Shown: piece by piece, positions 50,446 through 57,272 of the stretch
How positions within the stretch are numbered: the stretch's first letter is position 1
Layout of the letters: each line of letters begins with the position of its first letter
Position numbers and translations under genes: made by a program
Source: a virus
Strand: one strand, 5' to 3'
Length of the DNA: 64,000 nt
Virus record (IMG/VR): IMGVR_UViG_3300018421_000013
Location: 42,334-106,333 of that record
The notes under the pieces: generated by a model
Told to the model about the DNA's origin: nothing
Database searches by the model: none
What the model saw: the letters and a program-made list of their open reading frames with translations, nothing else

Positions 50446-51675
50446 CTACTTTTCCCAACCCTTAATCACCTCAGGTGAAAAGTTAGCGTAGGAAAATTCC
50501 ATTCTATCTACTATCTTCACCGCATCATTTGTAAGATGATCTATAGCAACAAATCCTTCTTGATTAGTAACTTTAAATCCTTTGCGCGTTTTAAGAAAAG
50601 TACCAATGTTACTAGCATGATTCATTTTATCTACGATCAATTGTTTAGCGTCTACCAATAGATTCATCAATTCAAAGATTAATTGTATTTGAGACGCATT
50701 ATATTTAGTAAATACCGATAATGCTTGTTTTTGTTTTTCTGCAATCTTATCTTTAGCAGCCTGTGTTTTTCTCTTAGACATTTCTTTTTTATAATAATCT
50801 ATAATATAATTACTTAAAAGACGAGCATGAGTTTTAGGATTAATTTTTTTCTGTTGCCTAACAAACGTATTATTAAATGTTTTTGTACGCATATGTAATT
50901 CTTCATTTGTACTAAACTCATTTAATAATGCAGCAGGAATTTTATTAAATATGCGGCCGGCCTGAGATAAAATTGAAGTTACTTGATTTGTTTCAGCTAC
51001 CGTGAATGTAGCATTGCCAGAAAGATCTTGATAAGTGGCATCCATCTGCCAAATTTTAGGAGATTGTTTAAACTTACTTGTAATGTTTTTTGCAAATGCA
51101 GCAGACATTGTTTCAAAAGATTTGCCAGTATATGTAGTATGCCAAACAATTCCTATATCAGCAGCTAATAATTGACGTGCTGCAGGCGTTCCCGCGGGAA
51201 TCGCATACATGATAGTATTAGGTTGGAACGTAATATAATTTACGCCATCAATTTTAGTTTTACTAAGATCACCTTTGGTAAACATCAAGTCGCCTTGATA
51301 AACTCCAGACTTAACGCCTAAAGTAGAAAAGCTATTGAACGCTTGTATTAGTTTTGCCTGAAGATCTCCAGAAGTATCTGCTTTAACGTCTTCAACACTT
51401 TTATAAACTTTAGGATTCTTATTGAATACGCCTTTTTTAGCAACAAAGAATTTTCCGTCCGAAGGATCCACACCGACGAATACAGCGGGTGCACCATCCC
51501 ACTTGACAGTGCGTGATATTTGAGTCCTAGAATGACCGGCCAACATATCTCGTAAATCACGTAAAAAATTAATCGCTTTTCTAGTTCCATTAACTCCTTC
51601 ATTGAAGATTAGATCTTCAACATGTTCCATGTGAGTATTTTTAGCTTCGATAAGATATGAATTAAATTTTAACAT
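50446..51675 (-). CDS. RNA ligase/nucleotidyltransferase-like DUF6267 protein
   Basis: The 409-aa product begins MLKFNSYLIEAKNTHMEHVE. NEGVNGTRKAINFLRDLRDM, RTVKWDGAPAVFVGVDPSDG and FFVAKKGVFNKNPKVYKSVE follow the DUF6267 pattern of marine T4-like phages. K-W-DG-A-P is a KxDG ligase motif I at about residue 59, and VYQGDLMF could be motif III. The start MLKFNSYLIEA parallels the T4 internal-protein signal MKTYQEFIAEA, with LIE before the expected gp21 cut. The start codon lies only 6 nt downstream of a -10 hexamer. Confidence 0.75.
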   Translation of the reverse strand: MLKFNSYLIEAKNTHMEHVEDLIFNEGVNGTRKAINFLRDLRDMLAGHSRTQISRTVKWDGAPAVFVGVDPSDGKFFVAKKGVFNKNPKVYKSVEDVKADTSGDLQAKLIQAFNSFSTLGVKSGVYQGDLMFTKGDLSKTKIDGVNYITFQPNTIMYAIPAGTPAARQLLAADIGIVWHTTYTGKSFETMSAAFAKNITSKFKQSPKIWQMDATYQDLSGNATFTVAETNQVTSILSQAGRIFNKIPAALLNEFSTNEELHMRTKTFNNTFVRQQKKINPKTHARLLSNYIIDYYKKEMSKRKTQAAKDKIAEKQKQALSVFTKYNASQIQLIFELMNLLVDAKQLIVDKMNHASNIGTFLKTRKGFKVTNQEGFVAIDHLTNDAVKIVDRMEFSYANFSPEVIKGWEK

Positions 51676-51681
51676 GTTACT

Positions 51682-51710
51682 ATTCTACACTATTTTTATG
51701 AAAAAGTACA
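51682..51710 (-). promoter_or_regulatory. Early-type promoter P6 positioned for leaderless transcription
   Basis: Minus strand TGTACT, 17 bp, TAGAAT; its TACTTTTTCATAAAAATA core matches the P1-P3 promoters. The -10 ends 6 nt before the ATG at 51675, so the expected +1 falls on or next to the start codon. No ribosome site is possible in between. Confidence 0.7.
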
Positions 51711-51752
51711 CCATTTTTTTAGACTGTTTTATTATATACTTATTCTTTTTTG

Positions 51753-52709
51753 TTATATACTTTGTGTCGTTCCGACAATTTTTCCAGCTGGAAATACACC
51801 AATCCTTGCATTTCCTACAAACAATCCAGCGACACGTGCCCCTCGGTCACTCGTATATCTAGCAAAATAAATACATTCATATCCACCGCTTTTAGGTATA
51901 TCCCCGTTCTTTCCTTTATGATTAGATTTTATTTCGTAAACTTTACCACTCTTTTTTAGAGTCATACTTCCCTGGTGGAATTCATCGACATTTTCAATTC
52001 CGCGGGCTGCACCATAATTAACACCATAAATTGATTTAGTAATAATAGAATTATCTTTTACTAATCTCGCAACCGAACTTTTTGGGGGTAAACCATTAGG
52101 AAATTTTTTAGCGCAATCCTTCATAAATTTCTTAACTTCAGTACTACTATTAAATGTAGAGTCTGATAATCCACCATATTGTTGAAAATCACTTGGCTTT
52201 CTTCCAGCTTTGTGTGATAACCAACCAGTTTGATTACCATCGACATCAACAATACTAAAATCAGATTTTGGTGCTCGTCTACCAGTTTGAGGCGTACTTA
52301 TAATTCCTGCGCAATTTATAATTCTTCCACCACATCTTAATCTTATACTAGATGTTTTTTCAATTTCAAATACGGCGTTTAATTTACCTTTAAATTCAGT
52401 TAAATAAAAATCTTCTGCCGCTGTGCCTGAACCAGCGCCTTTGCCACCAAATTCTGGTGTTTTAAAAAATTCTTTTGGATATTCAACAACAACTGGTCCT
52501 CCACCAACTACTTTACCTTTAAACGAACCGCTGTAACCAGGAATATCCATTGCAGCATATAAACCATCAAATTGTTTTTTATCAAAGATAACGCTACCTT
52601 TAGCTGTAAAAAACTCAGTACCGTCTTTAATTTTTGCTACAAAAATTTTTAATCTTTCGCCGCCACGTTTACGCAAATCATTGTGTTGTAAAACTTTATA
52701 TTCGGCCAT
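51753..52709 (-). CDS. Late protein with nuclease-like PD-(D/E)XK pattern, unassigned
   Basis: The 318-aa product contains DFYLTEFKGKLNAVFEIEKT, then RRAPKSDFSIVDVDGNQTGW, LSHKAGRKPSDFQQYGGLSD. The E...PKSDF...SHK order resembles the core of PD-(D/E)XK nucleases, with H replacing the usual E/Q. A later GMTLKKSGKVYEIKS-type strand and GLFVGNARIGVFPAGKIVG end it. I recall related proteins from large marine phages, without a function. It has a perfect late promoter, so it is made late and may be virion-borne. Confidence 0.55.
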   Translation of the reverse strand: MAEYKVLQHNDLRKRGGERLKIFVAKIKDGTEFFTAKGSVIFDKKQFDGLYAAMDIPGYSGSFKGKVVGGGPVVVEYPKEFFKTPEFGGKGAGSGTAAEDFYLTEFKGKLNAVFEIEKTSSIRLRCGGRIINCAGIISTPQTGRRAPKSDFSIVDVDGNQTGWLSHKAGRKPSDFQQYGGLSDSTFNSSTEVKKFMKDCAKKFPNGLPPKSSVARLVKDNSIITKSIYGVNYGAARGIENVDEFHQGSMTLKKSGKVYEIKSNHKGKNGDIPKSGGYECIYFARYTSDRGARVAGLFVGNARIGVFPAGKIVGTTQSI

Positions 52710-52728
52710 GCGAATACCTTAAATATTT

Positions 52729-53442
52729 TTATATATTTATAAAAATATCATTTAATACAGGCAAGGGATCGACCAGCGGCCGCTTTGGAGGTGTTTTAAT
52801 ATTAAAGTTTAAAGTATATCTATTTTCATTTTTATTATTTGAAATATACTTATGATAACCATTTGCATCATTATTTAAAAATATAAATGCACGATTTTTT
52901 TTCCATTCTATTTCTTCTATCTCGTTACCATCTTTATCACACAATATAGTTCCTTGATTTTCGTCATTCAAATAAACCACAACAGATAATATTTTAACAT
53001 AAAGATCTATATGAGGAGGATATTTGTATCCATAACCAGCAGACGCTAAAGACATATACATACGTGTAGTTGGAACATTATACTGTTTAGGTAATAGCTG
53101 AAAAAGAAAATCATATATAGTTTTTTGATATTCATCAAATAATCTGTACAAATATAATTGTGCGTTTGCTTGTTCTTTATTTGCTTTTAAAAATTTTGAC
53201 AACTTTGATTTATTAATCTCTGTCCATTTATTAAGACCATTACGTTGATCATGCTGTTTGAAAGCCTGGCCCAATCTTGTTCTTTCATCTTTTGAATTTA
53301 AAGACGACATAAAATCTGCGTCTATACTCATTATTCTTTGAACTTGATGTGGGGCCTGGAAAAACTTTAATGTTTTACAAAAATTTAAAGCTTCATTTAA
53401 CTCTTTTTGTGATAGAAAATCATCGACAATAATGTATTGCAT
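52729..53442 (-). CDS. 2OG-Fe(II) oxygenase superfamily protein
   Basis: The 237-aa product has the prolyl-4-hydroxylase-like iron site: YPPHIDLYVKILSVVVYLND (His144-x-Asp146), GTILCDKDGNEIEEI, RAFIFLNNDANGYHKYISNN (His197) and Arg208 in NENRYTLNF. Such enzymes hydroxylate proteins or small molecules with 2-oxoglutarate. It overlaps the late promoter of the next gene at its 3' end. Substrate unknown. Confidence 0.85.
   Translation of the reverse strand: MQYIIVDDFLSQKELNEALNFCKTLKFFQAPHQVQRIMSIDADFMSSLNSKDERTRLGQAFKQHDQRNGLNKWTEINKSKLSKFLKANKEQANAQLYLYRLFDEYQKTIYDFLFQLLPKQYNVPTTRMYMSLASAGYGYKYPPHIDLYVKILSVVVYLNDENQGTILCDKDGNEIEEIEWKKNRAFIFLNNDANGYHKYISNNKNENRYTLNFNIKTPPKRPLVDPLPVLNDIFINI
52734..52741 (-). 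promoter_or_regulatory. T4-type late promoter for the 318-aa gene
   Basis: Minus strand TATAAATA, ending 25 nt before the ATG at 52709, with an AAGG ribosome site between. It overlaps the 3' end of the oxygenase gene. Confidence 0.75.
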
Positions 53443-53445
53443 AAT

Positions 53446-54003
53446 TTATACGTACACAAACCATTCTGGTACTTCACGCTTTGACCATACCATATTGAAG
53501 CGATGCTGCTTAGTTTGATAAAACATACGATAAGATTTGACAGGATCGTTAGGGAACATACATTCCGGATTAGATTTCATTGCCAATGGAAAAGGCGTTT
53601 GACCAAGAGTTCTAGGTATATTACGAGGAGGAGTTTTGAGAGGTTCACGCAATAGCTGATCAGTTAGATGTAATTTGCCATAACGATGAGTGTATTCGTC
53701 GCAGAGAGCAACGAAGTGTTTGTAATGCCAATTGTAATTAGCTAAGGTTTCACGAGTCCATACTGTACACGGATGATTGAAATGAACGGCTTTGTAAAAT
53801 AGTTCTTCGCTATCATCTTCTAATTCATAGTATTTTACCATAGTCTTACCAGACTTAGATGGTTTCCTAGTTTCAAAGCCATCAAGCATACGATGAGCAG
53901 TGCAAAGCATTTGAGCAGATTCGACAATCATTTTAGGTACATGTTTGTCGCACTGTTGTTCAGCAGCACACACGGGACAATAATCAAGGATAAATAAATT
54001 CAT
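53446..54003 (-). CDS. Conserved phage protein with CxxC-type N-terminus
   Basis: The 185-aa product matches a protein found in many large phages: AAEQQCDKHVPKMIVESAQM, LCTAHRMLDG, YKAVHFNHPCTVWTRETLAN and NYNWHYKHFVALCDEYTHRY, with CDKHVPKM and NHPCTVW conserved. The relatives I recall begin LDxDP where this one has LDYCPVC, creating a Cys-x2-Cys. Function unknown. It is coupled to the 54-aa gene upstream (TAATG). Confidence 0.75.
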   Translation of the reverse strand: MNLFILDYCPVCAAEQQCDKHVPKMIVESAQMLCTAHRMLDGFETRKPSKSGKTMVKYYELEDDSEELFYKAVHFNHPCTVWTRETLANYNWHYKHFVALCDEYTHRYGKLHLTDQLLREPLKTPPRNIPRTLGQTPFPLAMKSNPECMFPNDPVKSYRMFYQTKQHRFNMVWSKREVPEWFVYV

Positions 54004-54167
54004 TATCTATTTCTATAAGCTAACTTACTGTTATATAAACTATAAACGCGTTTATTAGTTACTAACTGGTATCCAGAAAAATCTAATATTTCTTCTAATT
54101 TATTTTTTTCTAAGAATTCTTTAAAGTCAGTTAAACTATTCCACTTTTTTTCTAAGTAATCATCCAT
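54003..54167 (-). CDS. Small phage protein (54 aa)
   Basis: ATG at 54167 inside the end of the membrane-protein gene; TAA overlaps the next ATG. Sequence: MDDYLEKKWNSLTDFKEFLE, KNKLEEILDFSG, then YQLVTNKRVYSLYNSKLAYR. No family recognised. The double stop-start coupling supports translation. Confidence 0.6.
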   Translation of the reverse strand: MDDYLEKKWNSLTDFKEFLEKNKLEEILDFSGYQLVTNKRVYSLYNSKLAYRNR

Positions 54168-54355
54168 AATATTAATACTACCATAAGTATAAGAAAAAGT
54201 AAACCACTAAATCCATAAAAAATAGCTTTTATAATAAAGCCGCCAAAATTAGCTAGAGCCATAAAACATAAACCAATTGCAAAAGAAATAATTGCTAGTT
54301 TAAATATGAAAGTAGCTGCTAACCAAGCAAAAATAATATAATCTATTTCTTCCAT
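54152..54355 (-). CDS. Small membrane protein with two spans (67 aa)
   Basis: Two hydrophobic segments (YIIFAWLAATFIFKLAIISF, then FALANFGGFIIKAIF and GFSGLLFLILMVVLILWMIT) separated by a short loop: probably a two- or three-span inner-membrane protein. Holin-like size, but lysis genes lie elsewhere. No family recognised. Confidence 0.6.
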   Translation of the reverse strand: MEEIDYIIFAWLAATFIFKLAIISFAIGLCFMALANFGGFIIKAIFYGFSGLLFLILMVVLILWMIT

Positions 54356-54504
54356 GATTGTTGATATCTATATTCACGTCTTAACCACCATTTGTATTTT
54401 TTGAAATACTCAGCAGCATCATAACATGGAGGTTTGCCTTCCCAAGATTCTGTTTCTAATTTATGTTCTTCCCACATTTGTAATAACCAGGTTCTAAAAT
54501 CCAT
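54343..54504 (-). CDS. Small conserved phage protein (53 aa)
   Basis: ATG at 54504 overlaps the stop of the glycine-zipper gene (TAATG). MDFRTWLLQMWEEHKLETES and AAEYFKKYKWWLRREYRYQQ give the start MDFR-WL and the WWLRREYRY motif that I recall from small T4-like marine phage proteins. Function unknown. Confidence 0.65.
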   Translation of the reverse strand: MDFRTWLLQMWEEHKLETESWEGKPPCYDAAEYFKKYKWWLRREYRYQQSWKK

Positions 54505-55031
54505 TATTGTACTCCCATTATTTGTACGTCAATAATTTCACCAGGTTGATACATAATTGGTCTAGTAACAGTATAACGACTGCCGTCGTTTAATCTTACA
54601 CGAATTTTATATCCTTCGACCACTGTGGTAGTAACAACTGTAGTTCTACCACTTGGCCTAAGCTCACAATTTTTAGTAGCGTTCTCAACTTTATCATTGA
54701 TATCATTACCAATTTTATTTCCAAGAATAGCACCAACAGCCATAGCGCCATATCTTCCTCGGCCATCACCTATTTTATCGCCAATCGCAATACCAATAGC
54801 TGAACCAAGAGCGCCAGTAGAACTACCAAATACTCTTCTAGAACTATCTTCTATCCAGCCACGTGCTACGTAATTGGTTTCACAAACTTCAATAACATCA
54901 TCTAAAGGAACGCGTTCGTAATAGTTACGTTCAATAGGTTGTGATCTTATCACCTCAGCTTGAATTGCTGCTGCTTGATTACACACAAATATAGCAAAAA
55001 CGCTAACTAAAAATACAATAATTCTTTTCAT
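54504..55031 (-). CDS. Exported glycine-zipper protein
   Basis: The 175-aa product has a signal peptide (MKRIIVFLVSVFAIFVCNQA, probable cleavage after AAA) and a glycine-zipper region around residues 72-105 (GALGSAIGIAIGDKIGDGRG, MAVGAILGNKIGNDI). The end (RVRLNDGSRYTVTRPIMYQP) is beta-like. Such SlyB/Rickettsia 17-kDa-type proteins insert in or stiffen the envelope. In a phage this may alter the outer membrane or block superinfection, inferred from type only. Promoter P5 precedes it. Confidence 0.75.
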   Translation of the reverse strand: MKRIIVFLVSVFAIFVCNQAAAIQAEVIRSQPIERNYYERVPLDDVIEVCETNYVARGWIEDSSRRVFGSSTGALGSAIGIAIGDKIGDGRGRYGAMAVGAILGNKIGNDINDKVENATKNCELRPSGRTTVVTTTVVEGYKIRVRLNDGSRYTVTRPIMYQPGEIIDVQIMGVQ

Positions 55032-55054
55032 ATCTTTTCCTCATTTATATGGCT

Positions 55055-55083
55055 ATTCTATACAAATTGGCCGAAAAAATATA
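55055..55083 (-). promoter_or_regulatory. Early-type promoter P5
   Basis: Minus strand TATATT, 17 bp, TAGAAT. Upstream, TCAATAGCTTATACGC resembles the CAATAACTTATG box of P1-P3. Weak -35. Confidence 0.6.
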
Positions 55084-55112
55084 TAGCGTATAAGCTATTG
55101 ATTTAATTACGC

Positions 55113-55676
55113 TTATTCAACAGCATTATAATCTCTAAGATACTTAAACACTTCAGCAGCAGATGTTACACTAAATGGATCGTTTTCTGCATTATCTTGC
55201 TTGCCTGGCTCAATAAACATTTTTTGAACTACTCCATTATTAATGACTGCTGCATATCTCCAAGATCTTTTTCCAAACCCTAGATTATCTTTTGCAACTA
55301 GCATTCCCATACCTTCAGTAAATAATCCAGATCCATCAGGAATCATTTTAACGCGTTCACAACCTTTACTTTTTGCCCAAGCATTCATTACAAATGAATC
55401 ATTTACAGATACGCAATAAATGTCATCAACGCCTTCATTACGAAAATTTTGAGCATGAAGTTCATATTCTGGTAATTGGTAAGTATCACACGTAGGAGTA
55501 AATGCACCTGGCAAACTAAAAATTACTACAAGTTTATTTGAAAAAATATCAGAAGTAGTAACGTCTTCCCATACATAGGGATTTTCTTGTCCAGGAATTT
55601 CATTCCCTTCTTCGTCTAATTCTGGCCTTCTTACTCTTGTTTTAAATGTCACGTTTGGTACAGCTTGTCCTTCCAT
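55113..55676 (-). CDS. Peroxiredoxin (Prx5-like)
   Basis: The 187-aa protein has the peroxidatic site FSLPGAFTPTCDTYQLPEYE (Thr60, Cys63) and the fold marks VIFSLPGAFTPTC, DIYCVSVNDSFVMNAWAKSK and RSWRYAAVINNGVVQKMFIE of the PRX5/AhpE-type enzymes (usually about 160-170 aa). Other cysteines (near 85 and 105) could resolve the disulfide, but no GxxC resolving pattern is obvious. Uncommon in T4-like phages; it may protect against host oxidative stress. Confidence 0.9.
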   Translation of the reverse strand: MEGQAVPNVTFKTRVRRPELDEEGNEIPGQENPYVWEDVTTSDIFSNKLVVIFSLPGAFTPTCDTYQLPEYELHAQNFRNEGVDDIYCVSVNDSFVMNAWAKSKGCERVKMIPDGSGLFTEGMGMLVAKDNLGFGKRSWRYAAVINNGVVQKMFIEPGKQDNAENDPFSVTSAAEVFKYLRDYNAVE

Positions 55677-55689
55677 TTTAGATTTCTCC

Positions 55690-55881
55690 TTATTGAATTA
55701 TATCTAAATATTTTTCTAATTGATTGATTTCCAACATTTCTTTTATATCACTTGCAGACATATATCTTAAGCAACAATATAAAAGATGTTCTCCATCTAT
55801 ATATCCAGCTTCTATATGCTTATAAAGTAAATCTCTTACATCAATCTGTTTACCATCGTTGAGTTGTATGTATTGTGTCAT
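55690..55881 (-). CDS. Small phage protein (63 aa)
   Basis: The ATG at 55881 overlaps the gp41 stop (ATGA). Sequence: TQYIQLNDGKQIDVRDLLYK, HIEAGYIDGEHLLYCCLRYM, then a DIKEMLEINQLEKYLDII end. It may associate with gp41, given the coupling. No family recognised. Confidence 0.6.
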   Translation of the reverse strand: MTQYIQLNDGKQIDVRDLLYKHIEAGYIDGEHLLYCCLRYMSASDIKEMLEINQLEKYLDIIQ

Positions 55882-57272
55882 TTCCAAAGCTCAAATACAT
55901 TTTTATCTATTTTTTCTCGTTTTAATCCTTCGCCAAATGAAGTGTTATCCATTACTGGTTTATCATCAACAATACCTTGCTGAGCATTTTGTTCTACATC
56001 ATATAGTTTCATCTTTGATCTATCAACACCAATAACAAATCTTCTATTAGATGAAGGATCGTTATAACGATTTTTTAATTGTTTAATCATCAGCTGATTT
56101 AAAGATTCTAACTCTTCATTTGATATTGCTGCTATCATAAAATCTGCGGTTGCAGGTAAACCAAATGATTCAGACGTATCTTCAAGTCCAACATCAGAGT
56201 TTGTAAAACCAGTTCTATTTGTTTGAGTAGCACTGAATATAGGTAAGTTGTATTCTACAGCCAGGCCACGCAATTCTTCAGCAATAGATTTTATATAAGA
56301 ATATGTGTTTACATTAGATCCCATTTTTAATCTTGATGAAATACAAAGATTAAGATAGTCAATGTAAATAACATCTGGCGTAAACTTTTTCTTCATTTTT
56401 AATTCATTTAATAAATGTCGAAAATGACCAGATCCTACTGAAGCTGTAGGATATTCTTTGACAATTAATTTACCATTTGTTTTCTTTTGTACTATATTTA
56501 ATTTTTTTGAATAAGAATCTTTTGGTAATGTTTCCAAATCATTTAATGCAACATTCATTAAGTTAGCATCAATACGTTCTGCAATTCTTTCTTCAGCCAT
56601 TTCTAACGTAATGTATAAAACATTTTTGCCCTGCATTAAATTAGATGCAGCAAAATGACACATCATTAATGTTTTACCTACGCCAGTACCCGCCAAAATC
56701 ATATTAAGAGTTTTTCTAGGTACACCTCCACGTGTAATCTCATTCATATATTCAAGATCAAACGGTAATCTTTCTACGACCTTGTGATAAAAGTCATATC
56801 TTTCTTCAAAGTCTTCTAAGAAATCATGGCCAATATGATTATCAAAAGAAACTGCTAATGCATCTTGTAATATTTGTGGGATAGCACCTTTATCATTATT
56901 AGATTTATTATCAATAATTTGTATGCTTTCCATTATAGCATTATATACTGCTTTATCCTGACAGTATTTTTCAGTTTGATATATCAACCATTCATAATCA
57001 ACATCATTTTTTGTAGTAATAATTTCTAGTGTTTTTAAACAATTTTCATATGTATCTTGATTAATATTAGCTTCATCTAATTCTATTTTTATAGCACTAG
57101 ACGATGGTGCCATATTATACTTATCAAAATATTGTCTAATTGTGTTGAAGATTGTACGCTGATCAAAGTTTATAAAATATTCTTCTTTAATATATGGTAT
57201 TGATGCTCGAATATAATTTTCATCATTGATTAAACTCGATAAGATTAAATTTTCAATGTCTATATTCGTCAT
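55878..57272 (-). CDS. 41: Replicative DNA helicase gp41 (DnaB type)
   Basis: The 464-aa protein (T4: 475 aa) has an N-terminal helical domain and a RecA-like core with Walker A GTGVGKT at residues 195-201, VLYITLEMAEERIAERIDAN, VIYIDYLNLCISSR (Walker B) and the arginine-finger helix of LSFGLP-like type (SESFGLPATADFMIAAI). Ends with FELWK. It unwinds the fork with gp61 and gp59. The start overlaps UvsX. Confidence 0.95.
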   Translation of the reverse strand: MTNIDIENLILSSLINDENYIRASIPYIKEEYFINFDQRTIFNTIRQYFDKYNMAPSSSAIKIELDEANINQDTYENCLKTLEIITTKNDVDYEWLIYQTEKYCQDKAVYNAIMESIQIIDNKSNNDKGAIPQILQDALAVSFDNHIGHDFLEDFEERYDFYHKVVERLPFDLEYMNEITRGGVPRKTLNMILAGTGVGKTLMMCHFAASNLMQGKNVLYITLEMAEERIAERIDANLMNVALNDLETLPKDSYSKKLNIVQKKTNGKLIVKEYPTASVGSGHFRHLLNELKMKKKFTPDVIYIDYLNLCISSRLKMGSNVNTYSYIKSIAEELRGLAVEYNLPIFSATQTNRTGFTNSDVGLEDTSESFGLPATADFMIAAISNEELESLNQLMIKQLKNRYNDPSSNRRFVIGVDRSKMKLYDVEQNAQQGIVDDKPVMDNTSFGEGLKREKIDKNVFELWK

